Below are positions 1 to 8,689 of a stretch of 64,000 nucleotides of DNA, piece by piece (position 1 is the first letter of the stretch; the number at the start of each line of letters is the position of its first letter). The notes below the pieces were generated by a model. The model saw only the letters and a list, made by a program, of their open reading frames with translations, was not told the DNA's origin and made no database searches. A program made the position numbers and the translations under genes. Source of the stretch: Candidatus Puniceispirillum sp. (lineage in GTDB: Bacteria > Pseudomonadota > Alphaproteobacteria > Puniceispirillales > Puniceispirillaceae); the NCBI GenBank assembly GCA_028383305.1, contig JAOEVD010000010.1:1-64000 (forward strand). The letters are read 5' to 3'.

Positions 1-2
1 GG

Positions 3-1340
3 CTTGGCGGGCTTGACCGCACCGCAACCTTGGTGAAATCGATCCGTGCTGATCGCGGTGATGATAAGGTGTTGCTCCTTGATGGTGGTGACACATGGCA
101 GGGGTCTTATACATCACTGAAAACCAATGGTCAGGATATGGTCGATGCGATGGCGATGCTAAAGCCTGATGCAATGGTTGGGCATTGGGAATTTACCTTT
201 GGCGTTGATCGGGTCAATGAAATCATTGAATCGATGAATTATCCATTCCTAGGCGGCAATGTGTTTGACACTGAATGGGAAGAGCCGGTTTTTAAAAGCA
301 CCGCCTTTTTTGAAAAGGGCGGGGTTAAGGTCGCGGTTATCGGCCAGCATTTCCCCTATACGCCAATCGCCAACCCGCGTTACATGGTGCCACAATGGTC
401 ATTTGGTATCCGCCCTGAAACTGTGCAGAAAAATGTGAATGCCGCACGGGATGCTGGTGCCCAAATTGTGGTTCTGTTGTCGCATAACGGGTTTGACGTT
501 GACCAAAAATTGGCAACGGTTGTGACCGGCATTGATGTGATCTTGACCGGCCATACGCATGATGCGGTGCCGCAGGCATTAAAGATCAATAAAACTTTGC
601 TACTGTCATCAGGGTCGCATGGCAAATATCTTGGCCGTATCGATCTTGATGTTAAGGGCGGCGAGGTTGTTGATTATAGTTCAACCCTGATTCCGGTCTT
701 TTCTGATGTGATTACACCCGATCCTGAAATGTCGGCGCATATTGACGCCTTACGCGCGCCGTATGAGGCCGAATGCAACCGTGTGATCGGCAGCACAAGC
801 GGGCTTTTATATCGGCGCGGCAATTTCAATGGCACATGGGACGATTTGATTTGTCAGGGCATTATCGAAGAACGCGATGTTGAGATTTCACTTAGCCCCG
901 GATTCCGCTGGGGAACAACGCTTCTTCCGGGTCAGGATATCACCATTGATGATCTTTATACCCAAACAAGCATGAGCTATCCGAATGTTTACCGTACCGA
1001 AATGACCGGCGCGCAGATCAAGAACATCCTTGAAGATGTTTGCGACAATCTTTTCAATATTGATCCATTCTATCAACAAGGCGGTGACATGGTTCGGGTT
1101 GGCGGCATGAATTACACCTGCGCACCAAAGGCCAGCATGGGCAATCGCATCAGTGATTTGACCATGACAAAAACCGGCGAAAAGCTGGATGCTGATCGAA
1201 AATATGTTGTTGGTGGTTGGGCATCGGTGAATGAGAATGTCGAAGGGCCAGCCATTTATGACCTTATGGAAGGCTATATCAGCCGCAAAAAATCAATTGA
1301 TCTGCCAGCACAACAGGCAGTCAAGGTGATTGGCTTGTAA
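3..1340 (+). CDS. soxB: SoxB thiosulfohydrolase, 5' end cut by window edge
   Basis: Periplasmic SoxB hydrolyses the sulfate group from cysteine-bound sulfur intermediates on SoxYZ during thiosulfate oxidation. The reading frame is open to the window edge, so the TTG at position 30 is not the start. The visible 445 residues carry the SoxB signatures GGDTWQGS, TNGQDMV and GHWEFT, where ordinary 5'-nucleotidases have GNHE, followed by the C-terminal nucleotidase-type domain. SoxB proteins are usually about 560 residues, so roughly 120, including the export signal and first metal ligands, lie outside. The gene ends just before a strong terminator, so it is the last gene of its transcript. Any soxXYZA partners would be upstream, outside the window. 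Confidence 0.88.
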   Translation, partial: LGGLDRTATLVKSIRADRGDDKVLLLDGGDTWQGSYTSLKTNGQDMVDAMAMLKPDAMVGHWEFTFGVDRVNEIIESMNYPFLGGNVFDTEWEEPVFKSTAFFEKGGVKVAVIGQHFPYTPIANPRYMVPQWSFGIRPETVQKNVNAARDAGAQIVVLLSHNGFDVDQKLATVVTGIDVILTGHTHDAVPQALKINKTLLLSSGSHGKYLGRIDLDVKGGEVVDYSSTLIPVFSDVITPDPEMSAHIDALRAPYEAECNRVIGSTSGLLYRRGNFNGTWDDLICQGIIEERDVEISLSPGFRWGTTLLPGQDITIDDLYTQTSMSYPNVYRTEMTGAQIKNILEDVCDNLFNIDPFYQQGGDMVRVGGMNYTCAPKASMGNRISDLTMTKTGEKLDADRKYVVGGWASVNENVEGPAIYDLMEGYISRKKSIDLPAQQAVKVIGL

Positions 1341-1382
1341 CGCCACATTTTATAACGGATCACCATTAGCGTGATGGTTTTG

Positions 1383-1410
1383 AAAGGCTGGCCCGATGGG
1401 TCAGCCTTTT
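1383..1410 (+). terminator. Rho-independent terminator of soxB
   Basis: A 12-bp stem with one G-U pair (1383-1394 against 1398-1409) and a 3-base loop is followed by a T run. It lies 42 bases after the soxB stop and separates soxB from the molybdenum hydroxylase cluster. Confidence 0.8.
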
Positions 1411-1463
1411 GTATTTTCAGGTGAAGCCCAAACATTGAGAGCGTCATTTTTACCGATTTTAAT

Positions 1464-1492
1464 TTGACAAGACGCCACGACCATTCTCTAAT
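1464..1492 (+). promoter_or_regulatory. Sigma70-like promoter of the molybdenum hydroxylase cluster
   Basis: TTGACA at 1464-1469 and TCTAAT at 1487-1492 are separated by 17 bases, a near-consensus housekeeping promoter. It would leave a leader of about 125 bases before the first ATG at 1626. I recognise no riboswitch in that leader. Confidence 0.6.
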
Positions 1493-1625
1493 CTTTACCT
1501 ATTGATTGCGTATAATGGCCTTTGGAATCCCCCATGATCCAACAGCTATCCCCACAATTTGGTTGTGACTCCATTGCCGTTCAATGAAGGCCAGCCTCAT
1601 TTACTAACAAAACGGAAAGAGCCGG

Positions 1626-2498
1626 ATGAAACCCGTTCGCTTTGACTATAAAAGACCCGCAACGATTGATGAGGCATGTGGCCTTCTTGCCGGCGATGAT
1701 AATGCGCGCATTCTGGCTGGCGGCCAGTCATTGATCCCGATGTTGTCGATGCGGCTGTCACGCCCGTCCTTGTTGATTGATATCGCGCATATCCCCGAAT
1801 TAACCACCTTTGTCGAAACCGAAACACATATTGAAATTGGCGCGATGGTGCGCCAAGCGGCGGCGCAGAAATCCGAATTGGTCAAAACGCATATTCCGCT
1901 TTTGGCAAAGGCGCTTGGCCATGTTGGCCATCCGCCAACCCGCGCGCGCGGCACGGTTGGCGGCTCGGTGGCGCATGCCGATCCTTCGGCTGAAATTGCG
2001 CTTGTTACGGCGACTTTGGGTGCGGAAATCACTTACCGTGTTGATGGCACCGATGAAATATTTGATGCGTCCGATTTTTTCATTGGCCCGATGTTGACCA
2101 TCGCGCCGCCAACCGGATGTTTGACGCGGTTGAGCTTTGCCAAGGCACCGGCGGTTTGCGGCACGGGCTTTCATGAGGTTGCCCCGCGCAAAAGCGATTA
2201 TGCGCTGGTATCTGCGGCTGCACAGATCAATTTTGCCGCTGGATCAGGCGTGACCAGCATCCATCTTGGCATTGGCTCGGTTGGCGATTTTCCCGAACGG
2301 TTGGATGTCAATAAGCTATGCGGCACGCCGCTTGATGATGCGGCAATTGCTGATGCAGTTCATGCGGCAATGCAGATGGTGGAAACGGTTGAAGATTTGC
2401 ACGCCACCGCAGCTTACCGCAAACGCGTCGCTACCGAATTGGCGATCCGCGCGCTTCGCGATGCGCGTGACGAAATATCAAAGGATCTAAACCAATGA
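1626..2498 (+). CDS. FAD-binding (medium) subunit of xanthine dehydrogenase-family hydroxylase
   Basis: CoxM-type flavoprotein subunit that passes electrons from the 2Fe-2S subunit to an acceptor. The 290 residues match the family's usual length. The FAD motif AGGQSLIPML lies near residue 35 and TVGGSVAHADPSAE near residue 110. It is the first gene of a tightly packed operon, and its stop overlaps the next start by four bases, suggesting coupled translation. Family membership is firm. The substrate is not set by this subunit, and the large subunit argues against CO. Confidence 0.88.
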   Translation: MKPVRFDYKRPATIDEACGLLAGDDNARILAGGQSLIPMLSMRLSRPSLLIDIAHIPELTTFVETETHIEIGAMVRQAAAQKSELVKTHIPLLAKALGHVGHPPTRARGTVGGSVAHADPSAEIALVTATLGAEITYRVDGTDEIFDASDFFIGPMLTIAPPTGCLTRLSFAKAPAVCGTGFHEVAPRKSDYALVSAAAQINFAAGSGVTSIHLGIGSVGDFPERLDVNKLCGTPLDDAAIADAVHAAMQMVETVEDLHATAAYRKRVATELAIRALRDARDEISKDLNQ

Positions 2499-3010
2499 AT
2501 GATGTGACCTTGACGATTAATGGCAAGCCAGTTTCGGGCGTGACCGAGCCGCGCGTTACCTTGCTGGATTTTCTGCGTGATGTTGCCGGATTAAAAGGCA
2601 CCCATGCCGGATGCGAACATGGTGTTTGCGGGGCGTGTACGGTGCTGATTGATGGTACCGCTGTTCGGTCTTGTTTGATGCTGGCGGTTCAGGCTGAGGG
2701 CGAGGATATCACAACGATCGAAGGCATTGGCGGGTCGGGTGCGCGCGCTGGTGAACTTGGTGTTATTCAAGATGCGTTTTGCGAAACACATGGCCTGCAA
2801 TGCGGCTATTGCACCCCGGGCATGATCTTGGCTGCCGAAGCGTTATTATCGGTTAATACAGACCCAACCGAACATGAAGTCCGCGAAGCCATTTCAGGCA
2901 ATATTTGCCGTTGCACCGGCTATGTTCAGATTGTCGACGCCATCCTGCTGGCGGCCAAACGTCTTGGCCAGCGCAATGATGCCGTGCCGTCCGATGCGAC
3001 TTTGGCTTAG
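2495..3010 (+). CDS. 2Fe-2S (small) subunit of xanthine dehydrogenase-family hydroxylase
   Basis: CoxS-type iron-sulfur subunit linking the molybdenum site to FAD. Both clusters have all their ligands: C40, C45, C48 and C60 for the plant-ferredoxin-type cluster, and C103, C106, C138 and C140 for the helical one (QCGYCTPG and ICRCTGY motifs). At 171 residues it is a complete small subunit. It sits between the FAD and molybdopterin subunit genes, overlapping the former by 4 bases and preceding the latter by 11. Confidence 0.92.
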   Translation: MNDVTLTINGKPVSGVTEPRVTLLDFLRDVAGLKGTHAGCEHGVCGACTVLIDGTAVRSCLMLAVQAEGEDITTIEGIGGSGARAGELGVIQDAFCETHGLQCGYCTPGMILAAEALLSVNTDPTEHEVREAISGNICRCTGYVQIVDAILLAAKRLGQRNDAVPSDATLA

Positions 3011-3021
3011 GGGTTTGATTC

Positions 3022-5400
3022 ATGACTGAACAGAAATATAAATTTCTTTCAACCCCGCGCCGTCCGGTTGAGGATCGGCGTTTTGTTGCTGGCCGCGGAA
3101 AGTTCATTGCCGATCTTGATCGGCCAAATATGCTTCATGTTGCGCCGCTGGCATCGCATCATGCGGCGGCGGTGATTAATGGCATTGATGCCAGTGCGGC
3201 GCTTGCCATGCCTGGCGTTGTGGATGTGATTACCGGGGCTGAACTTGCTGCCGCTGTCCAGCCCTTGATGAATGGGTTGAACACACCAAATGTTCGCCGG
3301 TTTCCGCTGGCGGTCGATCGGGTGCGCTATGCTGGTGAATGGGTTTGTGCCGTTGTCGCCGAAAGCCGCGCCTTGGCCGAAGATGCGTTGGAAAAAATCA
3401 TTGTTGATGCAACGCCGCAGCCTTTTATTCTGGATGCCGAAGCGGCATTGCTGGAGACCAGTGCGCCGGTTCACCCCGAACATGGCAGCAATTTGCTTCT
3501 TGACCGGAAATTTGTCTGGGGGCCGGTTGATGATGATTTTGACGCAGCCGCGCACAGCCTGTCATTTTCGGTGACATGGGGCCGCAATTCTACCGTGCCG
3601 ATTGAAACATTTGGCGTTCTTGCCGAATGGAATGGCTGGGATCAGATGCTTGATATCTGGGCGTCAATCCAGATGCCAAAATATGCTGATCAGATTGCCC
3701 GCAGCCTTGACCTGCCAGGCAATGCCATTCGGGTGCATTATGATGTTGATGTTGGTGGCAGCTATGGCGTGAAACGCGGCATCAAACATTCGGTGCTGGT
3801 TGGTTATGTCGCGCGTAAACTTGGCTGTCCAGTTCGCCTGATTGAAGACCGGCTGGAAAATATGCGGGCTGGTGACGCACATGGGCCGGAACGCAAATTT
3901 GATATCACAATTGCCTTTGATCAAGATGGTACGGTTCGATCAATGAAAATGCGCGCGCTTGATAATGCCGGTGCCTATGCTGGCCGAGCGCCATTCCAGC
4001 TTGGCAAGCCAATCAGCGCCATTGTTGGCCCTTATCAAATCAATTCGGTGGCCTATCATGCGCTGTCGGTAACAACCAATAAAACGGTTCAAGAAGCGGT
4101 TCGCGGCTTTGGCCAAGCGCCAACCAATTATGCGATTGAAACCGCGATGGATCGGGTTGCCAAATATCTTGGCATGGATCGGCTGGCATTGCGTCAGAAA
4201 AACCTAATCCGCAAAGATCAATTCCCCTATCTCATTCCAAGTGGCAGCTATTATGATAGTGGCGATTATCATGCGGTAATTGATAAGGTTCTTGCTGCTG
4301 CTGATTATCCGGCAATGCTTGCCGAACGCGACCGGCTTCGCGATGCGGGGATGATGGCCGGTATTGGCATTGCTGCCTGCCTTGAGCCAAGCGGTGGCAA
4401 TTCGTCATTCGAGCCGTTGCTGAATCAAAGCAATCAGACATCAACATGGATGGAATCCTGTCAGGTCAATATTGACGCGCTTGGCAAGCTGACAGCACGA
4501 ATTCACACAACATCATCGGGTCAAGGCCATGAAACGCTTGTGTCAACCGTGCTTGGCGAAGTCATGCAGATTGATCCGGAATTGATTCGCATCACCCGGC
4601 CTAATTCGCTGGAAAGCCTGCCGGGAAATTCACCGGTTGGCAGTCGTATGGCAATTATGCTTGGCGGTGCTGCGGCGCGGGCGGGTGAAAAGCTAAAAGC
4701 CAAAATCATGGCCATTGCGGCGCACCGGCTTGGCGTTGCCATTGACCAGCTTCGCTATGAGGGTGGTGACGTCCTGGCGCATGATGGCCGCCGGTTTACA
4801 TGGGATGAAATGGTTGAACTGGCGCATCGCCAATATCACAATCTTCCCGATGGAATGGATCCGGGGCTTGCCAGTTTTGATATTATGCAAGTGCCAACCG
4901 GCGATGCCTTGCCGGTTGATGACAAGGTGCAGATGTATCCTTGCTATTCATTCGAATTTCACCTTTTGCTGGTGTCCTTTGATCCGATTATTGGCCGTCC
5001 CGATATTCATTCCTATGTCATTGGCCATGATTGTGGAACGGTGATTAATCCGGCGATTGTTAGCGGCATGACCTATGGCGGTATCGCGCATGGCATTGGG
5101 GCGGCGCTGTTTGAAGAATTTGCCTATGACACTAATGGCCAGCTTTTGACGCAAAGTTTTCTTGATTATCTGATGCCATCGTCACATGAGGTGCCCGCGA
5201 TCCAGATTGTCAAACATTGCACGCCGTCACCCCATACGGTTTTTGGCCAGAAGGGATCGGGTGAAAGCGGTTATCTTGGGGCACCTGCCGCTGTGTCAGC
5301 TGCGATTAATGATGCGGTTTCCGGCCTTGGTATCCATTTTGAAAAACTGCCAATTCGCATGAGTGCAATTAGCGATGCCATTGCCGCAAAAACATCTTAA
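3022..5400 (+). CDS. Molybdopterin (large) subunit of xanthine dehydrogenase-family hydroxylase, not form I CO dehydrogenase
   Basis: Catalytic subunit that would hydroxylate an organic substrate at a molybdenum-cytosine-dinucleotide-type site. The 792 residues start with a PRRPVEDRRFV segment typical of CoxL-like proteins. The active-site loop reads AVRGFGQ at residues 359-365, where CO dehydrogenase form I has AYRCSFR with the copper-binding cysteine. The catalytic glutamate is present as E748 in GSGESG. The loop resembles xanthine or N-heterocycle dehydrogenases more than CO dehydrogenase. No XdhC or CoxD-F maturation gene occurs in the window, so maturation must be encoded elsewhere. The substrate is unknown. 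Confidence 0.88.
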   Translation: MTEQKYKFLSTPRRPVEDRRFVAGRGKFIADLDRPNMLHVAPLASHHAAAVINGIDASAALAMPGVVDVITGAELAAAVQPLMNGLNTPNVRRFPLAVDRVRYAGEWVCAVVAESRALAEDALEKIIVDATPQPFILDAEAALLETSAPVHPEHGSNLLLDRKFVWGPVDDDFDAAAHSLSFSVTWGRNSTVPIETFGVLAEWNGWDQMLDIWASIQMPKYADQIARSLDLPGNAIRVHYDVDVGGSYGVKRGIKHSVLVGYVARKLGCPVRLIEDRLENMRAGDAHGPERKFDITIAFDQDGTVRSMKMRALDNAGAYAGRAPFQLGKPISAIVGPYQINSVAYHALSVTTNKTVQEAVRGFGQAPTNYAIETAMDRVAKYLGMDRLALRQKNLIRKDQFPYLIPSGSYYDSGDYHAVIDKVLAAADYPAMLAERDRLRDAGMMAGIGIAACLEPSGGNSSFEPLLNQSNQTSTWMESCQVNIDALGKLTARIHTTSSGQGHETLVSTVLGEVMQIDPELIRITRPNSLESLPGNSPVGSRMAIMLGGAAARAGEKLKAKIMAIAAHRLGVAIDQLRYEGGDVLAHDGRRFTWDEMVELAHRQYHNLPDGMDPGLASFDIMQVPTGDALPVDDKVQMYPCYSFEFHLLLVSFDPIIGRPDIHSYVIGHDCGTVINPAIVSGMTYGGIAHGIGAALFEEFAYDTNGQLLTQSFLDYLMPSSHEVPAIQIVKHCTPSPHTVFGQKGSGESGYLGAPAAVSAAINDAVSGLGIHFEKLPIRMSAISDAIAAKTS

Positions 5401-5480
5401 CCCCTTTTTGATTTGATCTAAGGCGCGCCCTTTCATTCATCAATTCACCACTTCATTCATTCACTGCGAGACCAACCCAA

Positions 5481-6455
5481 ATGATTATCGACAGCCATGC
5501 CCATTTCATTCCGTCAAGCCTGCTTGCCGCGATTCAGGATCGCGCTGGCGAATTTGCCGCGCTTTCGCTTATCCATGATGAGTCAGGCAGTTTCGGCTTT
5601 TCCTTTGCCGGCAGCAAGCCAACACGCCCTGCCAGTAAAATGCTGTCAGATACGAAGGGGCGGCTTGAATGGATGGATGCCAATCAGATTGACCGGCAGG
5701 TGATTGGTGGCTGGCTTGATATGTTTGGCTATGAATTGCCGGTTGATGAAGGCCAGCGCTGGTCGGCCATGATCAATGAACATCTTGGTCAGTTCTGCGC
5801 CGAAAATGATCGGTTTCTGCCGCTGGCAAGCCTGCCGATGCAGAATGGCATTGCCGCGGCAACGGTTCTTGATCAGGCGCATCAAAACGGGTTTAAGGGT
5901 GCCATGATCGGCACCCAGCCAAAGGGCAAGGGCGGCGTTCTTGATGATCCTGAATTGACCCCATTTTGGGAATCGGCGCATCGCAATGGATCGGTTTTAT
6001 TCATTCATCCGGTGTTTGATTCAGGCGATGATCGGGTCAATGATTATGGCATGAATAACGCGATTGGCCGCATAACCGATACCTTGATTGCGATTTCACG
6101 GATCATCTATTCAGGACATGTTGAAACCTATCATAATGCCAAGATTGTCATTGGTATTGGGGGGTCGGCATTACCGTATGTTCTTGGCCGGATGATGCGA
6201 AATTACAATCTTCACAAAGATACACTTGCCGATCCGTCAAAGGCATTATCAATGCTGTATTACGACACTTTGCTTCATGATCCAGACGCATTGGCCTTTT
6301 TGATTCGCGCGGTTGGGATTGACCGTATCATGCTTGGATCGGATATGCCGTTTCCGATTGGCGACCCATCGCCTCTTGCTGTTCTTGAAGGGCTGGATAT
6401 GGCCGACCGCAACAAGCTGGTCAATGGCGTTGCCAGCCAGCTATTTGGGCTTTGA
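5481..6455 (+). CDS. ACMSD-type amidohydrolase family protein
   Basis: Amidohydrolase-2 family TIM barrel of 324 residues. The family includes 2-amino-3-carboxymuconate semialdehyde decarboxylase and non-oxidative aromatic decarboxylases. The N-terminal metal-binding pair H6-x-H8 sits in DSHAHF, a later His is in FIHPVFD, and the C-terminal metal Asp is in LGSDMPFP. It lies in the molybdenum hydroxylase cluster after an 80-base gap without a clear Shine-Dalgarno. A decarboxylation or hydrolysis step after ring hydroxylation is a reasonable inference; the actual substrate cannot be read from the sequence. Confidence 0.8.
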   Translation: MIIDSHAHFIPSSLLAAIQDRAGEFAALSLIHDESGSFGFSFAGSKPTRPASKMLSDTKGRLEWMDANQIDRQVIGGWLDMFGYELPVDEGQRWSAMINEHLGQFCAENDRFLPLASLPMQNGIAAATVLDQAHQNGFKGAMIGTQPKGKGGVLDDPELTPFWESAHRNGSVLFIHPVFDSGDDRVNDYGMNNAIGRITDTLIAISRIIYSGHVETYHNAKIVIGIGGSALPYVLGRMMRNYNLHKDTLADPSKALSMLYYDTLLHDPDALAFLIRAVGIDRIMLGSDMPFPIGDPSPLAVLEGLDMADRNKLVNGVASQLFGL

Positions 6456-6494
6456 TCCGCTGCGATCCAATCAGATGAGTCGAGGAGACATATC

Positions 6495-6944
6495 GTGAAT
6501 ATTGAGTTGAATGGCAGCGAGCAAATCAATACCAGTCCGGCAAATCTGTGGGAGTCGGTTATTGATCCGGTGGTTTTGCAACGCGCGATTCCGGGTTGTA
6601 TCAGCATGACCGAAACCGGCGAAGGTCAATATCAAATGACCTTGGAATTGAAAGTGGCGGCGGTTGGTGGCAGTTTTGAAGGGGCGGTGTCGCTTTCCGA
6701 AATGAACCCACCGCATAGCTGTATCATTACCGTGTCGGGAAGCGGCACGCTTGGCACAGGTGGTGGCAATGCCACTGTTGCCATTACCGAAGGCGATGAT
6801 GGCAATGCGCTGATTTCCTATCAGGCACAAGGCGAGGTGAGCGGGCTTGTTGCCGGTGTCGGCCAGCGGATTTTGATGGGGGTTGCCAAACATCTGGCAC
6901 GCCAGTTCTTTACCGCTTTGAAAAAGGAATTTGCCGCAGCCTAG
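6495..6944 (+). CDS. CoxG-like SRPBCC protein
   Basis: 149-residue START/SRPBCC-fold protein of the CO dehydrogenase subunit G family, seen in VIDPVVLQRAIPGC near the N-terminus and the glycine-rich SGSGTLGTGGG stretch. CoxG of carboxydotrophs recruits the hydroxylase to the membrane; here the basic C-terminal region near residues 128-146 could do so. The start is a GTG preceded by AGGAG at 6483-6487. Its place in the cluster supports a shared role with the three-subunit hydroxylase. Confidence 0.85.
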   Translation: MNIELNGSEQINTSPANLWESVIDPVVLQRAIPGCISMTETGEGQYQMTLELKVAAVGGSFEGAVSLSEMNPPHSCIITVSGSGTLGTGGGNATVAITEGDDGNALISYQAQGEVSGLVAGVGQRILMGVAKHLARQFFTALKKEFAAA

Positions 6945-7007
6945 TTATCGCGGCCAGCCGTGATCAGTCTATCCAGTCGTGATCAGTTATTTATGGAGAG
7001 CATTTTG

Positions 7008-8669
7008 ATGAAAACCTATGATGTGGTTGCAGCCGCAATTGAGGCACAGGAAACAGGGCATTGTTTTGCGCTTCTTGGTGATGGCAATATGCATTTTGCC
7101 GGTGCGCTTGCCCATCTTGGCATGCCCTTTACCTATGCACGGCATGAACATTGCGCGGTATCGATGGCGATGGCCTATGCGCGGGTGACAGTACGCCCCG
7201 GTCTTGCCACGGTAACTTGTGGCCCTGGTCTGACGCAGGTGATGACCGGTCTTGCTGCCGCCGTGCGGGCGCGCATCCCGCTGGTGTTGTTTGTTGGCGA
7301 ATCGCCACTTCGCAATTCATGGTATAATCAGGAGATTGACCAAGCCCCCTTTGTGACCGCTTGCGGTGCGGAATATGTTCGTATCTTGCACAAGCCGCGG
7401 ATCACGCGGCAGATCCAAGATGCTTTTGCGCGGACGCAAATGACCGGCATTCCGATTGTGATTGGCATGCCATTTGACCTTCAGGAAAGTGACTGGGGCG
7501 ATCTTGCCTGTAAAGTTGAAAAGGCGGCTGATCTGATACCTGCCGTTGGCAAGATGTTTCCCGATCCGGCAAATGTAACCTCAATCGCGGCGATGGTGGC
7601 GGCGGCAAAAAAGCCGGTGATCATTGGCGGGCGCGGTGCAATCGCAGCCGATGCTGGGCCTTCTTGTATGCGCCTTGCTGATCATATTGGCGCTATATTG
7701 CTAACCACCCTTCCGGCGCGTGGTCTGTTTCATCAATCGGCGCATTCGCTGAATGTGGTTGGGGGGTTTGCTTCGGATACGGCACGCGAGGCCTGTCTTG
7801 ACGCTGATCTGATCATTGCCGTTGGCACGAGTCTGGCATCGCATTCGGCCGATGCTGGCAAGCTTTATCCAAATGCCAAAATCCTGCATATCGATACCAA
7901 ACCGGTGGTCTATAGTCAGGGACGTGTTGCCGCGCATTTTCATTTATGTGCCGATGCCAAAATTGGTGTTGATGCGCTTATCAGCGAAATTGAAACCAGC
8001 CATGGCACAGCAGCAGCCGACAATAGCTGGCGCAATGCATTGGTCGCCAAACAGGATGCGGCCGAATATCCTGATGCCATGCCGTTTCAGGTTGCCCCTG
8101 ATGTTCTTGACCCGCGCGCGATGATCAAGGCGCTGGATCAGAAATTGCCCAAAGACTGGTTCATGGTGAATTCATCCGGCCATTGCTCTTATTATGCTGC
8201 GCATATGACTGGCCGTTCATCTGATGCGTTTTTGACCATCCGCGAATTTGGCGCGATTGGAAATGGCCTGTCTTATGCCATTGGTGTTGCTGCGGCACGC
8301 CCTGAAACACAGGTTGTTTTGATTGATGGTGATGGTGGATTTTTAATGCATGCACAAGAGTTGGAAACTGTTGCGCGTCATGGAATCAAGCTGTTGATGA
8401 TTGTGATGAATGACGCGGCTTATGGGTCAGAAATCCACAAATTGCGCGTTGACGGCCATGACGAAGATGGTGCCGCCTTTGGCGCAACCGATCTTGCATC
8501 AATGGCGCGGGGCTTTGGCCTTGGCGGCGTGTCTTTCCGCAATCTTGATCATCTCGATTCGGCTTATGATGAATTTATCGCATCAGATAAAGCGGCTTTA
8601 TGGGATTTTCATATTTCGGATCAGGTGGTCTCGCCAGTGATGCGCCGTCTGACTGCTGCCAAAAAATAG
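7008..8669 (+). CDS. Thiamine-diphosphate-dependent enzyme, acetolactate synthase/benzoylformate decarboxylase-like
   Basis: 553-residue enzyme with all three ThDP-enzyme domains. The cofactor-activating glutamate is E47 in RHEHCA. The central domain has IIGGRGAIA, and the ThDP/Mg motif begins with GDG at 441-443 and continues to NDAAYG. An in-frame GTG at 6960 exists, but the ATG at 7008 has GGAGAG just upstream and gives a normal N-terminus. It is the last gene of the cluster. Family relatives decarboxylate or ligate 2-oxo acids, and a 2-oxoacid decarboxylase acting on a product of the hydroxylase pathway is one reading. The exact reaction is undetermined. Confidence 0.8.
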   Translation: MKTYDVVAAAIEAQETGHCFALLGDGNMHFAGALAHLGMPFTYARHEHCAVSMAMAYARVTVRPGLATVTCGPGLTQVMTGLAAAVRARIPLVLFVGESPLRNSWYNQEIDQAPFVTACGAEYVRILHKPRITRQIQDAFARTQMTGIPIVIGMPFDLQESDWGDLACKVEKAADLIPAVGKMFPDPANVTSIAAMVAAAKKPVIIGGRGAIAADAGPSCMRLADHIGAILLTTLPARGLFHQSAHSLNVVGGFASDTAREACLDADLIIAVGTSLASHSADAGKLYPNAKILHIDTKPVVYSQGRVAAHFHLCADAKIGVDALISEIETSHGTAAADNSWRNALVAKQDAAEYPDAMPFQVAPDVLDPRAMIKALDQKLPKDWFMVNSSGHCSYYAAHMTGRSSDAFLTIREFGAIGNGLSYAIGVAAARPETQVVLIDGDGGFLMHAQELETVARHGIKLLMIVMNDAAYGSEIHKLRVDGHDEDGAAFGATDLASMARGFGLGGVSFRNLDHLDSAYDEFIASDKAALWDFHISDQVVSPVMRRLTAAKK

Positions 8670-8680
8670 ATGAGGATTAC
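8666..8680 (+). repeat. Left copy of imperfect direct repeat flanking the AT-rich island
   Basis: ATAGATGAGGATTAC overlaps the stop codon of the ThDP enzyme gene. A near copy, ATAGATGATGATTTAC, lies at 15055-15070 just beyond the other edge of the island. They differ by one substitution and one inserted T. The match may be chance or an insertion scar. Confidence 0.35.
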
Positions 8681-8689
8681 TGTAAACTT

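Noticed and set aside
3022-5400. Annotation as CO dehydrogenase large subunit (coxL)
   Set aside because: The active-site loop is VRGFGQ and lacks the cysteine that binds copper in form I enzymes; only the general hydroxylase family is supported.
5401-5480. CATTCA-rich direct repeats before the amidohydrolase gene
   Set aside because: Short, imperfect and low in complexity; likely chance, with no link to a known site.
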